From Plazaster borealis (Eukaryota; Echinodermata; Asteroidea; Forcipulatida; Labidiasteridae): a stretch of 64,000 nucleotides of DNA. This document shows positions 18,197 to 31,261 of the stretch, piece after piece. A model generated the notes under the pieces. It ran no database searches. It saw only the letters and a list, made by a program, of their open reading frames with translations, and was not told the origin of the DNA. How positions within the stretch are numbered: position 1 is the stretch's first letter; every line of letters starts with the position of its first letter. Location of the stretch: assembly GCA_021014325.1 (NCBI GenBank), contig CM037471.1, positions 20,914,818 through 20,978,817 on the forward strand, in the 5' to 3' direction. A program made the translations under genes and the position numbers.

Positions 18197-18611
18197 AGGT
18201 CAGGTCAGGTCAGGTCAGGCCATGTCAGGCCAGGCCAGGCCAGGTCAGGTCAGGTCAGGTCAGATCAGGTGCAGTATACTCATGATACTCAGGTCTGCCG
18301 TATACTCAGGATACGTCAGGTGAGATCAGATGCAGTACACTCATGATACTCAGGTCTGCCGTATACTCATGATACGTCAGGTCAGGTCAGTTCAGATGTA
18401 GTATACTCAGGATACTCAGGTCTGCCATGTAGTCAGGATACGTCAGGTCAGGTCAGTTCAGATGTAGTATACTCAGGATACTCAGGTCTGCCATGTAGTC
18501 AGGATACGTCAGGTCAGGTCAGTTCAGATGTAGTATACTCAGGATACTCAGGTCTGCAGTAAACTCATGATAATGTCAGGTGAGGTCAGGTCAGGTCAGG
18601 TCAGGTCAGGT
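18197..18611. repeat. (CAGGT)n with embedded 66-bp tandem units
   Basis: A pentamer tract (CAGGT and CAGGC variants) at 18197-18270 passes into units containing TTCAGATGTAGTATACTCAGG at 18391, 18457 and 18523, exactly 66 bp apart. Two diverged units come before these and a pure CAGGT tract follows. The 66-mer itself contains CAGGT runs, so it probably grew out of the pentamer repeat. It abuts the 448-bp satellite. Confidence 0.9.
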
Positions 18612-19520
18612 CAGGAAGATTCTTGCTGGTGTTTATACGCAGCCTGTGTTGGCTAATTTGCTGTGGGTAGCCCTACTCTCTCGCCTCGCCTACAATTTCA
18701 ACACAGCCAAGAAACCAAAACAAACGGAGAGCACTTGAGATGGGCTTTCCAAAGAAAAATAACTTGACCAAATCCAGCAATTTGATGAGGGTGATTTGAA
18801 CGTCCATACTTTGTATTTGTCTCATGGACAGCTCTCTGTACAAAGCTCCCGTTGATCATGCTTTTAGGGAGCCTTCAGCAGAGCATTCCCATTTGCTGGG
18901 CGTTTCTTGTCTGAAGATGGCGAAAGGTGATCATTAAAGTTGGATTTTCGGAGGAGTAGGGCAACCCGACCCCAGCAAATAAGACAACAAAGGCTGTGTA
19001 CAACGGCAAGAAATTTTCTGCCAAATAATGGTTTGAATTCTGCGTGATGTATGAATATAACTCATGAACTCCTGAACTAAGCATGCTAGAGACACGTAAT
19101 TTGTACCTGAATCTGCCTTGAAGATTCCCACATCTGAAAATCAAATTCATCACAGCCACAAAACTAAAACAAACAGAGAGCCCTTGAGATACGCCTCCCA
19201 ATGGTATAAATCTTGTGCAAATCCAGCAATATTAAGAGGAAGATTTGACCGTCCATACTGTATTTGTCTCTTGGACAGCTCTGTGTCAAAAAAAGTTGAA
19301 CACTCTTTTGAGGAGTATTCTGGTATATTGTTTCTGTCTAGCATGCTTAGTTCAAGAGAAAATTGAGGAGCATACTGAGTATCCCAAATTACTGGTCATT
19401 TTTGGTCTAAAGATGGCGCAAAGTGACAATGAAGTCTAGTTTTCGGATGCAAGAATATGCTAGGCAGAGTCGGGTAAAAACGGTGTCTCTCTAGCATGCT
19501 TAGTTCACGAGTTATTGTCA
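18612..19520 (+). repeat. diverged left edge of the 448-bp satellite
   Basis: Recognisable unit words survive (GAGATGGGCTTTCC, TCATGGACAGCTC, TAGCATGCTTAGTTCA), but with many substitutions and indels compared with the interior. The block order is disturbed by an inversion (18956-19146) and by a short copied piece, TCTAGCATGCTTAGTTCAAG, near 19338-19358, inside what should be the first half of a unit. Confidence 0.8.
18956..19146 (-). repeat. in-place inverted half-unit of the satellite
   Basis: The reverse complement reads TTTTCAGATG, GGCAGATTCAGGTACAAATT, GTGTCTCTAGCATGCTTAGT, CGCAGAATTCAAACCATTAT, which is the second half of a normal unit in order. The forward first half precedes it (ends at GATTTTCGGA, 18955) and the next forward first half follows (TCATCACAGCCACAAAACTA, 19147). 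Confidence 0.85.
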
Positions 19521-22500
19521 AACATACTGCAGAATTTGTTTCAAACCATTATTCGGCAGGAAATTTCTTGCTTGTGTTAATACGTAACCCCAGTTGATGG
19601 TGCTAGTTACCCTACTTCCTGGCCGCTAGCCTGGCCTACATAATCGTCACAGAAACGAATCTAGCACGAGGAGAGAGCCCTTGAGATGGGCCTTCCAGTG
19701 GTATAAAACCTGTACAAATCCAACATTATTCTGGGGCTGATTTAGCCATCCTTATGTTGTATTTCTCTCAGTGAAAGTTCTGTGTACAAAAATCCCATTG
19801 AACATGCTTCTGAGGAACATTCTGAGTATCCCCACTTGCTGGTCATTTCCGGTATGAAGATTGCACAAAGTGGCCAAAAAACTTTAATTTTCGAACTCAG
19901 GGATATGAGAGGCAGATTTGGATATAAATTTTGTGTCTCTAGCATGCTTAGTTCATGAGTTGTTGTCAAACATAGCGCAGAATTAGTTTCAAACCATTTT
20001 CCGGCAGGAAATGCCTTGCTTGTGTTGATACGTAGCTCCAGTTGGTGGTGGTAGCAACCCTACTTCCTGGCCGCTCTCCTGGCCTACAAAATCGTCACAG
20101 AAACAAAACTAACACGAGGAGAGAGCCCTTGAGATGGGCTTTCCAGTGGTATAAAACTTGTACAAATCCAACATTATTCTGGGGGTGATTTAGCCGTCCT
20201 TATGTTGTATTTCTCTCAGTGACAGTTCTGTGTACAAAAATCCCATTGAACATGCTTCTGAGGAACATTCTGAGTATTCCCACTTGCTGGTCATTTGCGG
20301 TATAAAGATTGCACAAAGTGGCCATAAAACTTTGATTTTCGGACTCAGGAATATGAGAGGCAGATTTGGATATAAATTTTGTGTCTCTAGCATGCTTAGT
20401 TCATGAGTTATTGTCAAACATATCGCAATATTTGTTTCAAACCTTTTTTCGGCAGGAAATGCCTTGCTTGTGTTGATACGTAGCCCCTGTTGGTGGTGGT
20501 AGCAACCCTACTTCCTGGCCGGTCTCGTCGCTTATAAAATCGTCACAGAAACAAAACTAGCACGAGGAGAGAGCCCTTGAGATGGGCTTTCCAGTGGTAT
20601 AAACCTTGTACAAATCCAACATTATTTTGGGGGTGATTTTGCCGTCCTTATGTTGTATTTCTCTCAGTGACAGTTCTGTGTACAAAAATCCCATTGAACA
20701 TGCTTCTGACGAACATTCTGAGTATCCCCACTTGCTGGTCATTTCCGGTATGAAGATTGCACAAAGTGGCCAAAAAACTTTAATTTTCGAACTCAGGGAT
20801 ATGAGAGGCAGATTTGGATATAAATTTTGTGTATCGAACCAGCTTAGTTCATGAGTTATTGTCAAACATAGTGCAGAATTTGTTTCAAACCTTTTTTTCG
20901 GCAGGAAATGCCTTGCTTGTGTTGATACGTAGCCCCTGTTAGTGGTGGTAGCAACCCTACTTCCTGGCCGGTCTCGTCGCTTATAAAATCGTCACAGAAA
21001 CAAAACTAGCACGAGGAGAGAGCCCTTGAGATGGGCTTTCCAGTGGTATAAACCTTGTACAAATCCAACATTATTTTGGGGCTGATTTTGCCGTCCTTAT
21101 GTTGTATTTCTCTCAGTGACAGTTCTGTGTACAAAAATCCCATTGAACATGCTTCTGAGGAACATTCTGAGTATCCCCACTTGCTGGTCATTTCCGGTAT
21201 GAAGATTACACAAAGTGGCCATAAAACTTTGATTTTCGGACTCAGGAATATGAGAGGCAGATTTGGATATAAATTTTGTGTCTCTAGCATGCTTAGTTCA
21301 TGAGTTATTGTCAAACATAGCGCAGAATTTGTTCCAAACCTTTTTCCGGCAGGAAATGCCTTGCTTGTGTTGATACTTAGCCCCAGTTGGTGGTGGTAGC
21401 AACCCTACTTCCTGGCCGGTCTCCTTGCCAACAAAATCGACACAGGAACAAAACTACAACGAGGAGAGAGCCCTTGAGATGGTATAAAACTTGTACAAAT
21501 CCAACATTATTTTGTGGGTAATTTAGCCGTCCTTATGTTGTATTTCTCTCAGTGACAGTTCTGTGTACAAAAATCCCATTGAACATGCTTCTGAGGAACA
21601 TTCTGAGTATCCCCACTTGTTGGTCATTTCCGGTATGAAGATTGCACAAAGTGGCCATAAAACTTTAATTTTCGGACTCAGGAAAATGAGAGGCAGATTT
21701 GGATATAAATTTTGTGTCTCTAGCATGCTTAGTTCATGAGTTATTGTCAAACATAGCGCAGAATTTGTTCCAAACCTTTTTTTCGGCAGGAAATTGATAC
21801 GTAGCCCCAGTTGGTGGTGGTAGCAAACCCTACTTCCTGGCCGCTCTCCTCGCCTACAAAATCGTCACAGAAACAAAACTAGCACGAGGAGAGAGCCCTT
21901 GAGATGGGCTTTCCAGTGGTATAAAACTTGTACAAATCCAACATTATTTTGTGGGTGATTTAGCCGTCCTTATGTTGTATTTCTCTCAGTGACAGTTCTG
22001 TGTACAAAAATCCCATTGAACATGCTTCTGAGGAACATTCTGAGTATCCCCACTTGTTGGTCATTTCCGGTATGAAGATTGCACAAAGTGGCCATAAAAC
22101 TTTAATTTTCGGACTCAAGAATATGAGAGGCAGATTTGGATATCAATTTTGTGTCTCTAGCATGCTTAGTTCATGAGTTATTGTCAAACATAGTGCAGAA
22201 TTTGTTTCAAACCTTTTTTTCGGCAGGAAATGCCTTGCTTGTGTTGATACGTAGCCCCTGTTAGTGGTGGTAGCAACCCTACTTCCTGGCCGCTCTCCTC
22301 GCCTACAAAATCGTCACAGAAACAAAACTACAACGAGGAGAGAGCCCTTGAGATGGGCTTTCCAGTGGTATAAAACTTGTACAAATCCAACATTATTCTG
22401 GGGGTGATTTAGCCGTCCTGATGTTGTATTTCTCTCAGGGACAGTTCTGTGTACAAAAATCCCATTGAACATGCTTCTGAGGAACATTCTGAGTATCCCC

Positions 22501-25500
22501 ACTTGCTGGTCATTTCCGGTATGAAGATTGCACAAAGTGGCCATAAAAGTTTAATTTTCGGACTCAGGGATATGAGAGGCAGATTTGGATATAAATTTTG
22601 TGTCTCTAGCATGCTTAGTTCATGAGTTATTGTCAAACATAGCGCAGAATTTGTTTCAAAACCTTTTTTCGGCAGGAAATGCCTTGCTTGTGTTGATACG
22701 TAGCCCCAGTTGGTGGTGGTAGCAACCCTACTTCCTGGCCGCTCTCCTCGCATACAAAATTGTCACAGAAACGAAACTAACACGAGAAGAGAGCCCTTGA
22801 GATGGGCTTTGCAATGGTATAAAACTTGTACAAATCCAACATTATTTTGGGGGTGGATTGGCCGTCCTTATGTTGTATTTCACTCAGTGACAGTTCTGTG
22901 TACAAAAATCCCATTGAACATGCTTCTGAGGAACATTCTGAGTGTCCCCACTTGTTGGTCATTTCCGGTATGAAGATTGCACAAAGTGGCCATAAAACTT
23001 TAATTTTCGGACTCAGGAATATGAGAGGCAGATTTGGATATAAAGTTTGTGTCTCTAGCATGCTTAGTTCATGAGTTATTGTCAAACATAGCGCAGAATT
23101 TGTTCCAAACCTTTTTTCGGGAGGAAATGCCTTGCCTGTGTTGATACTTAGCCCCAGTTTGTGGTGGTAGCAACCCAACTTCCTGGCCGCTCTCCTCGCT
23201 TGCAAAATCGTCACAGAAACGAAACTAGCACGGGGATAGAGCCCTTGAGATGGGCGTTCCAGTGGTATAAAACTTGTACAAGTCCAACATTATTCTGGGG
23301 GTGATTTGGCCGTCCTTATGATGTATTTCTCTCAGTGATAGTTCTGTGTGCAAAAATCCCATTGAACATGCTTCTGAGGAACATTCTGAGTATCCCCACT
23401 TGCTGGTCATTTGCGGTATGAAGATTGCACAAACTGGCCATAAAACTTTGATTTTCGGACTTAGGGATATGAAAGGCAGATTTGGATATAAATGTTGTGT
23501 CTCTAGCATGCTTAGTTCATGAGTTATTGGCAAACATAGCGCAGAATTTGTTTCAAACCTTTTTTCGGCAGGAAATGCCTTGCTTGTGTTGATACGTAGC
23601 CCCTGTTGGTGGTGGTAGCAACTCTACTTCCTGGCCGCTCTACTCGCTTACGAAATAGTCACAGAAACAAAACTAGTACGAGGAGAGAGCCCTTGAGATG
23701 GGCTTTCCAGTGGTATAAAACTTGTACAAATCCAACATTATTTTGGGGTTGATTTTGCCGTCCTTATGTTGTGTTTCTCTCAGTGACAGTTCTGTGTACA
23801 AAAATCCCATTGAAGATGCTTCTGAGGAACATTCTGAGTATCCCCACTTGCTGGTCATTTGCGGTATGAAGATTGCACAAACTGGCCATAAAACTTTGAT
23901 TTTCGGACTCAGGGATATGAGAGGCAGATTTGGATATAAATTTTGTGTCTCTAGCATGCTTAGTTCATGAGTTATTGTCAAACATAGCGCAGAATTTGTT
24001 CCAAACCTTTTTTCGGCAGGAAATGCCTTGCTTGTGTTGATACGTAGCCCCTGTTGGTGGTGGTAGCAACCCTTCTTCCTGGCCGCTCTACTCGCCTACA
24101 AAATCGTCACAGAAACAAAACTACAACGAGGAGAGAGCCCTTGAGATGGGCTTTCCAGTGGTAAAAAACGTGTACAAATCCAACATTATTTTGGGGGTGA
24201 TTTTGCCGTCCTTATGTTGTATTTCTCTCAGTGACAGTTCTGTGTACAAAAATCCCATTGAAGATGCTTCTGAGGAACATTCTGAGTATCCCCACTTGCT
24301 GGTCATTTCCGGTATGAAGATTGCACAAAGTGGCCATAAAACTTTGATTTTCGGACTCAGGAATAGGAGAGGCAGATTTGGATATAAATTTTGTGTATCG
24401 AAAAAGCTTAGTTCATGAGTTATTGTCAAACATAGCGCAAAATTTGTTTCAAACCTTTTTTCGGCAGGAAATGCCTTGCCTGTGTTGATACGTAGCCCCA
24501 AATGGTGGTGGTAGCAACCCTACTTCCTGGCCGCTCTCCTCGCCTACAAAATCGTCACAGAAACAAAACTAGCACGAGGAGAGAGCCCTTGAGATGGGCT
24601 TTCCAGTGGTATAAAACTTGTACAAATCCAACATTATTCTGGGGGTGATTTAGCCGTCCTTATGTTGTATTTCTCTCAGTGACAGTTCTGTGTACAAAAA
24701 TCCCATTGAACATGCTTCTGAGGAACATTCTGAGTATCCCCACTTGATGGTCATTTCCGGTATGAAGATTGCACAAAGTGGCCATAAAACTTTAATTTTC
24801 GGACGCAGGGATATGAGAGGCAGATTTGGATATAAATTTTGTGTCTCTAGCATGCTTAGTTCATGAGTTATTGTCAAACATAGCGCAGAATTTGTTCCAA
24901 ACCTTTTTTCGGCAGGAAATGCCTTGCTTGTGTTGATACGTAGCCCCAGTTGGTGGTGGTAGCAACCCTACTTCCTGGCCGCTCTCCTCGCCTACAAAAT
25001 CGTCACAGAAACAAAACTAGCACGAGGAGAGAGCCCTTGAGATGGGCTTTCCAGTGGTATAAAACTTGAACAAATCCAACATTATTTTGGGGGTGATTTC
25101 CCCGTCCTTATGTTGTATTTCTCTCAGTGACAGTTCTGTGTACAAAAATCCCATTGAAGATGCTTCTGAGGAACATTCTGAGTATCCCCACTTGCTTGTC
25201 ATTTCCGGTATGAAGATTGCACAAAGTGGCCATAAAACTTTGATTTTCGGACTCAGGAATATGAGAGGCAGATTTGGATATAAATTTTGTGTATCGAACC
25301 AGCTTAGTTCATGAGTTATTGTCAAACATAGCGCAGAATTTGTTTCAAACCTTTTTTTCGGCAGGAAATGCCTTGCTTGTGTTGATACGTAGCCCCAGTT
25401 GGTGGTGGTAGCAACCCTACTTCCTGGCCGCTCTACTCGCCTACAAAATCATCAAAGCAACAAAACTAGCACGAGGAGAGAGCCCTTGAGATGGGCTTTC

Positions 25501-28139
25501 CAGTGGTATAAAACTTGTACAAATCCAACATTATTTTGAGGGTGATTTAGCCGTCCTTATGTTGTATTTCTCTCAGTGACAGTTCTGTGTACAAAAATCC
25601 CATTGAAGATGCTTCTGAGGAACATTCTGAGTATCCCCACTTGCTGGTCATTTGCGGTATGAAGATTGCACAAACTGGCCATAAAACTTTGATTTTCGGA
25701 CTCAGGAATATGAGAGGCAGATTTGGATATAAATTTTGTGTCTCTAGCATGCTTAGTTCATGAATTATTGTCAAACATAGTGCAGAATTTGTTCCAAACC
25801 TTTTTCCGGCAGGAAATGCCTTGCCTGTGTTGATACGTAGCCCCAGTTGGTGGTGGTAGCAACCCTACTTCCTGGCCGCTCTCCTCGCCTAGAAAATCGT
25901 CACAGAAACGAAACTAGCACGGGGAGAGAGCCCTTGAGATGGGCGTTCCAGTGGTATAAAACTTGTACAAGTCCAACATTATTCTGGGGGTGATTTTGCC
26001 GTCCTTATGTTGTATTTCTCTCAGTGACAGTTCTGTGTACAAAAATCCCATTGAAGATGCTTCTGAGGAACATTCTGAGTATCCCCACTTGCTGGTCATT
26101 TCCGGTATGAAGATTGCACAAAGTGGCCATAAAACTTTGATTTTCGGACTCAGGAATATGAGAGGCAGATTTGGATATAAATTTTGTGTATCGAACCAGC
26201 TTAGTTCATGAGTTATTGTCGAACATAGCGCAGAATTTGTTTCAAACCTTTTTTCGGCAGGAAATGCCTTGCTTGTGTTGATACGTAGCCCCAGTTGGTG
26301 GTGGTAGCAACCCTACTTCCTGGCCGCTCTACTCGCCTACAAAATCGTCACAGAAACGAAATTAGCACGGGGAGAGAGCCCTTGAGATGGGCGTTCCAGT
26401 GGTATAAAACTTGTACAAGTCCAACATTATTCTGGGGGTGATTTTGCCGTCCTTATGTTGTATTTCTCTCAGTGACAGTTCTGTGTACAAAAATCCCATT
26501 GAAGATGCTTCTGAGGAACATTCTGAGTATCCCCACTTGCTGGTCATTTCCGGTATGAAGATTGCACAAAGTGGCCATAAAACTTTGATTTTCGGACTCA
26601 GGAATATGAGAGGCAGATTTGGAGATAAATTTTGTGTATCGAACCAGCTTAGTTCATGAGTTATTGTCGAACATAGCGCAGAATTTGTTTCAAACCTTTT
26701 TTCGGCAGGAAATGCCTTGCCTGTGTTGATACGTAGCCCCAGTTGGTGGTGGTAGCAACCCTACTTCCTGGCCGCTCTCCTCGCCTAGAAAATCGTCACA
26801 GAAACAAAACTAGCACGAGGAGAGAGCCCTTGAGATGGGCTTTCCAGTGGTATAAAACTTGTACAAATCCAACATTATTCTGGGGTTGATTTAGCCGTCC
26901 TTATGTTGTATTTCTCTCAGTGACAGTTCTGTGTACAAAAATCCCATTGAACATGCTTCTGAGTGACATTCTGAGTATCCCCACTTGATGGTCATTTCCG
27001 GTATGAAGATTGCACAAAGTGGCCATAAAATTTTAATTTTCGGACTCAGGGATATGAGAGGCAGATTTGGATATAAATTTTGTGTCTCTAGCATGCTTAG
27101 TTCATGAGTTATTGTCAAACATAGCGCAGAATTTGTTCCAAACCTTTTTTCGGCAGGAAATGCCTTGCTTGTGTTGATACGTAGCCCCAAATGGTGGTGG
27201 TAGCAACCCTACTTCCTGGCCGCTCTCCTCGCCTACAAAATCGTCACAGAAACAAAACTAGCACGAGGAGAGAGCCCTTGAGATGGGCTTTCCAGTGGTA
27301 TAAAACTTGTACAAATCCAACATTATTTTGGGGTCGAATTGGCCGTCCTTATGTTGTATTTCTCTCAGTGACAGTTCTGTGTACAAAAATCCCATTGAAG
27401 ATGCTTCTGAGGAACATTCTGAGTATCCCCACTTGCTGGTCATTTCCGGTATGAAGATTGCACAAAGTGGCCATAAAACTTTGATTTTCGGACTCAGGAA
27501 TATGAGAGGCAGATTTGGATATAAATTTTGTGTATCGAAAAAGCTTAGTTCATGAGTTATTGTCAAACATAGCGCAAAATTTGTTTCAAACCTTTTTTCG
27601 GCAGGAAATGCCTTGCCTGTGTTGATACGTAGCCCCAAATGGTGGTGGTAGCAACCCTACTTCCTGGCCGCTCTCCTCGCCTAGAAAATCGTCACAGAAA
27701 CAAAACTAGCACGAGGAGTGAGCCCTTGAGATGGGCTTTCCAATGGTATAAAACTTGTACAAATCCAACATTATTCTGGGGGTGATTTAGCCGTCCTTAT
27801 GTTGTATTTCTCTCAGTGACAGTTCTGTGTACAAAAATCCCATTGAAGATGCTTCTGAGGAACATTCTGAGTATCCCCACTTGCTGGTCATTTCCGGTAT
27901 GAAGATTGCACAAAGTGGCCATAAAACTTTAATTTTCGGACTCAGGGATATGAGAGGCAGATTTGGATATAAATTTTGTGTCTCTAGCATGCTTAGTTCA
28001 TGAGTTATTGTCAAACATAGCGCAGAATTTGTTCCAAACCTTTTTTCGGCAGGAAATGCCTTGCTTGTGTTGATACGTAGCCCCAGTTGGTGGTGGTAGC
28101 AACCCTACTTCCTGGCCGCTCTACTCGCCTACAAAATCG

Positions 28140-29929
28140 TCACAGAAACAAAACTAGCACGAGGAGAGAGCCCTTGAGATGGGCTTTCCAGTGGTATAAA
28201 ACTTGTACAAATCCAACATTATTTTGGGGGTGATTTCGCCGTCCTTTTGTTGTATTTCTCTCAGTGACAGTTCTGTGTACAAAAATCCCATTGAAGATGC
28301 TTCTGAGGAACATTCTGAGTATCCCCACTTGCTTGTCATTATCGGTATGAAGATTGCACAAAGTGGCCATAAAACTTTAATTTTCGGACTCAGGGATATG
28401 AGAGGCAGATTTGGATATAAATTTTGTGTCTCTAGCATGCTTAGTTCATGAGTTATTGTCAAACATAGCGCAGAATTTGTTCCAAACCTTTTTTCGGCAG
28501 GAAATGCCTTGCTTGTGTTGATACGTAGCCCCAGTTGGTGGTGGTAGCAACCCTACTTCCTGGCCGCTCTCCTCGCCTACAAAATCGTCATAGAAACAAA
28601 ACTAGCACGAGGAGAGAGCCCTTGAGATGGGCTTTCCAGTGGTATAAAACTTGTACAAATCTAACATTATTCTGGGGGTGATTTAGCCGTCCTTATGTGG
28701 TATTTCTTTCAGTGACAGTTCTGTGTACAAAAATCCCATTGAACATGCTTCTGAGGAATATTCTGAGTATCCCCACTTGATGGTCATTTCCGGTATGAAG
28801 ATTGCACAAAGGGGCCATAAAACTTTGATTTTCGGACTCAGGGATATGAGAGGCAGATTTGGATATAAATTTTGTGTCTCTAGCATGCTTAGTTCATGAG
28901 TTATTGTCAAACATAGCGCAGAATTTGTTCCAAACCTTTTTCGGCAGGAAATGCCTTGCTTGTGTTGATACGTAGCCCCAGTTGGTGGTGGTAGCAACCC
29001 TACTTCCTGGCCGCTCTCCTCGCCTACAAAATCGTCATAGAAACAAAACTAGCACGAGGAGAGAGCCCTTGAGATGGGCTTTCCAGTGGTATAAAACTTG
29101 TACAAATCCAACATTATTTTGGGGGTGATTTCGCCGTCCTTTTGTTGTATTTCTCTCAGTGACAGTTCTGTGTACAAAAATCCCATTGAAGATGCTTCTG
29201 AGGAACATTCTGAGTATCCCCACTTGCTTGTCATTATCGGTATGAAGATTGCACAAAGTGGCCATAAAACTTTAATTTTCGGACTCAGGGATATGAGAGG
29301 CAGATTTGGATATAAATTTTGTGTCTCTAGCATGCTTAGTTCATGAGTTATTGTCAAACATAGCGCAGAATTTGTTCCAAACCTTTTTTCGGCAGGAAAT
29401 GCCTTGCTTGTGTTGATACGTAGCCCCAGTTGGTGGTGGTAGCAACCCTACTTCCTGGCCGCTCTCCTCGCCTACAAAATCGTCATAGAAACAAAACTAG
29501 CACGAGGAGAGAGCCCTTGAGATGGGCTTTCCAGTGGTATAAAACTTGTACAAATCTAACATTATTCTGGGGGTGATTTAGCCGTCCTTATGTGGTATTT
29601 CTTTCAGTGACAGTTCTGTGTACAAAAATCCCATTGAACATGCTTCTGAGGAATATTCTGAGTATCCCCACTTGATGGTCATTTCCGGTATGAAGATTGC
29701 ACAAAGGGGCCATAAAACTTTGATTTTCGGACTCAGGGATATGAGAGGCAGATTTGGATATAAATTTTGTGTCTCTAGCATGCTTAGTTCATGAGTTATT
29801 GTCAAACATAGCGCAGAATTTGTTCCAAACCTTTTTTCGGCAGGAAATGCCTTGCTTGTGTTGATACGTAGCCCCAGTTGGTGGTGGTAGCAACCCTACT
29901 TCCTGGCCGCTCTCCTCGCCTACAAAATC
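28140..29929 (+). repeat. 895-bp dimer duplicated in tandem
   Basis: 28140-29034 and 29035-29929 share private variants in the same places: GCCGTCCTTTTGTTG (near 28241 and 29136), CATTATCGGTATG (near 28336 and 29231) and TATGTGGTATTTCTTTCAG (near 28694 and 29589). They are nearly identical, implying a very recent duplication. Confidence 0.85.
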
Positions 29930-31261
29930 GTCATAGAAACAAAACTAGCACGAGGAGAGAGCCCTTGAGATGGGCTTTCCAGTGGTATAAAACTTGTACA
30001 AATCCAACATTATTCTGGGGGTGATTTAGCCGTCCTTATGTGGTATTTCTTTCAGTGACAGTTCTGTGTACAAAAATCCCATTGAACATGCTTCTGAGGA
30101 ATATTCTGAGTATCCCCACTTGATGGTCATTTCCGGTATGAAGATTGCACAAAGGGGCCATAAAACTTTGATTTTCGGACTCAGGGATATGAGAGGCAGA
30201 TTTGGATATAAATGTTGTGTCTCTAGCATGCTTAGTTCATGAGTTATTGTCAAACATAGCGCAGAATTTGTTCCAAACCTTTTTCGGCAGGAAATGCCTT
30301 GCTTGTGTTGATACGTAGCCCCAGTTGGTGGTGGTAGCAACCCTACTTCCTGGCCGCTCTCCTCGCCTAGAAAATCGTCACAGAAACAGAACTAGCACGA
30401 GGAGAGAGCCCTTGAGATGGGCTTTCCAGTGGTATAAAACTTGTACAAATCCAACATTATTTTGAGGGTGATTTAGCCGTCCTTATGTTGTATTTCTCTC
30501 AGTGACAGTTCTGTGTACAAAAATCCCATTGAAGATGCTTCTGAGGAACATTCTGAGTATCCCCACTTGTTGGTCATTTCCGGTACGAAGATTGCACAAA
30601 CTGGCCATAAAACTTTGATTTTCAGACTTAGGGATATGAGAGGCAGATTTGGATATAAATGTTGTGTCTCTAGCATGCTTAGTTCATGAGTTATTGTCAA
30701 ACATAGCGCAGAATTTGTTTCAAACCTTTTTTCGGCAGGAAATGCCTTGCTTGTGTTGATACGTAGCCCCTGTTGGTGGTGGTAGCAACCCTACTTCCTG
30801 GCCGCTCTACTCGCCTACAAAATCATCATAGAAACAAAACTAGCACGAGGAGAGAGCCCTTGAGATGGGCTTTCCAGTGGTATAAAACTTGTACAAATTC
30901 AACATTATTCTGGGGGTGATTTAGCCATCCTTATGTGGTATTTCTCTCAGTGACAGTTCTGTGTACAAAAATCCCATTGAACATGCTTCTGAGGAACATT
31001 CTGAGTATCCCCACTTGCTGGTCATTTCCGGTATGAAGATTGCACAAAGGGGCCATAAAACTTTGATTTTCGGACTCAGGGATATGAGAGGCAGATTTGG
31101 ATATAAATTTTGTGTCTCTAGCATGCTTAGTTCATGAGTTATTGTCAAACATAGCGCAGAATTTGTTCCAAACCTTTTTTCGGCAGGAAATGCCTTGCTT
31201 GTGTTGATACGTAGCCCCAGTTGGTGGTGGTAGCAACCCTACTTCCTGGCCGCTCTACTCG

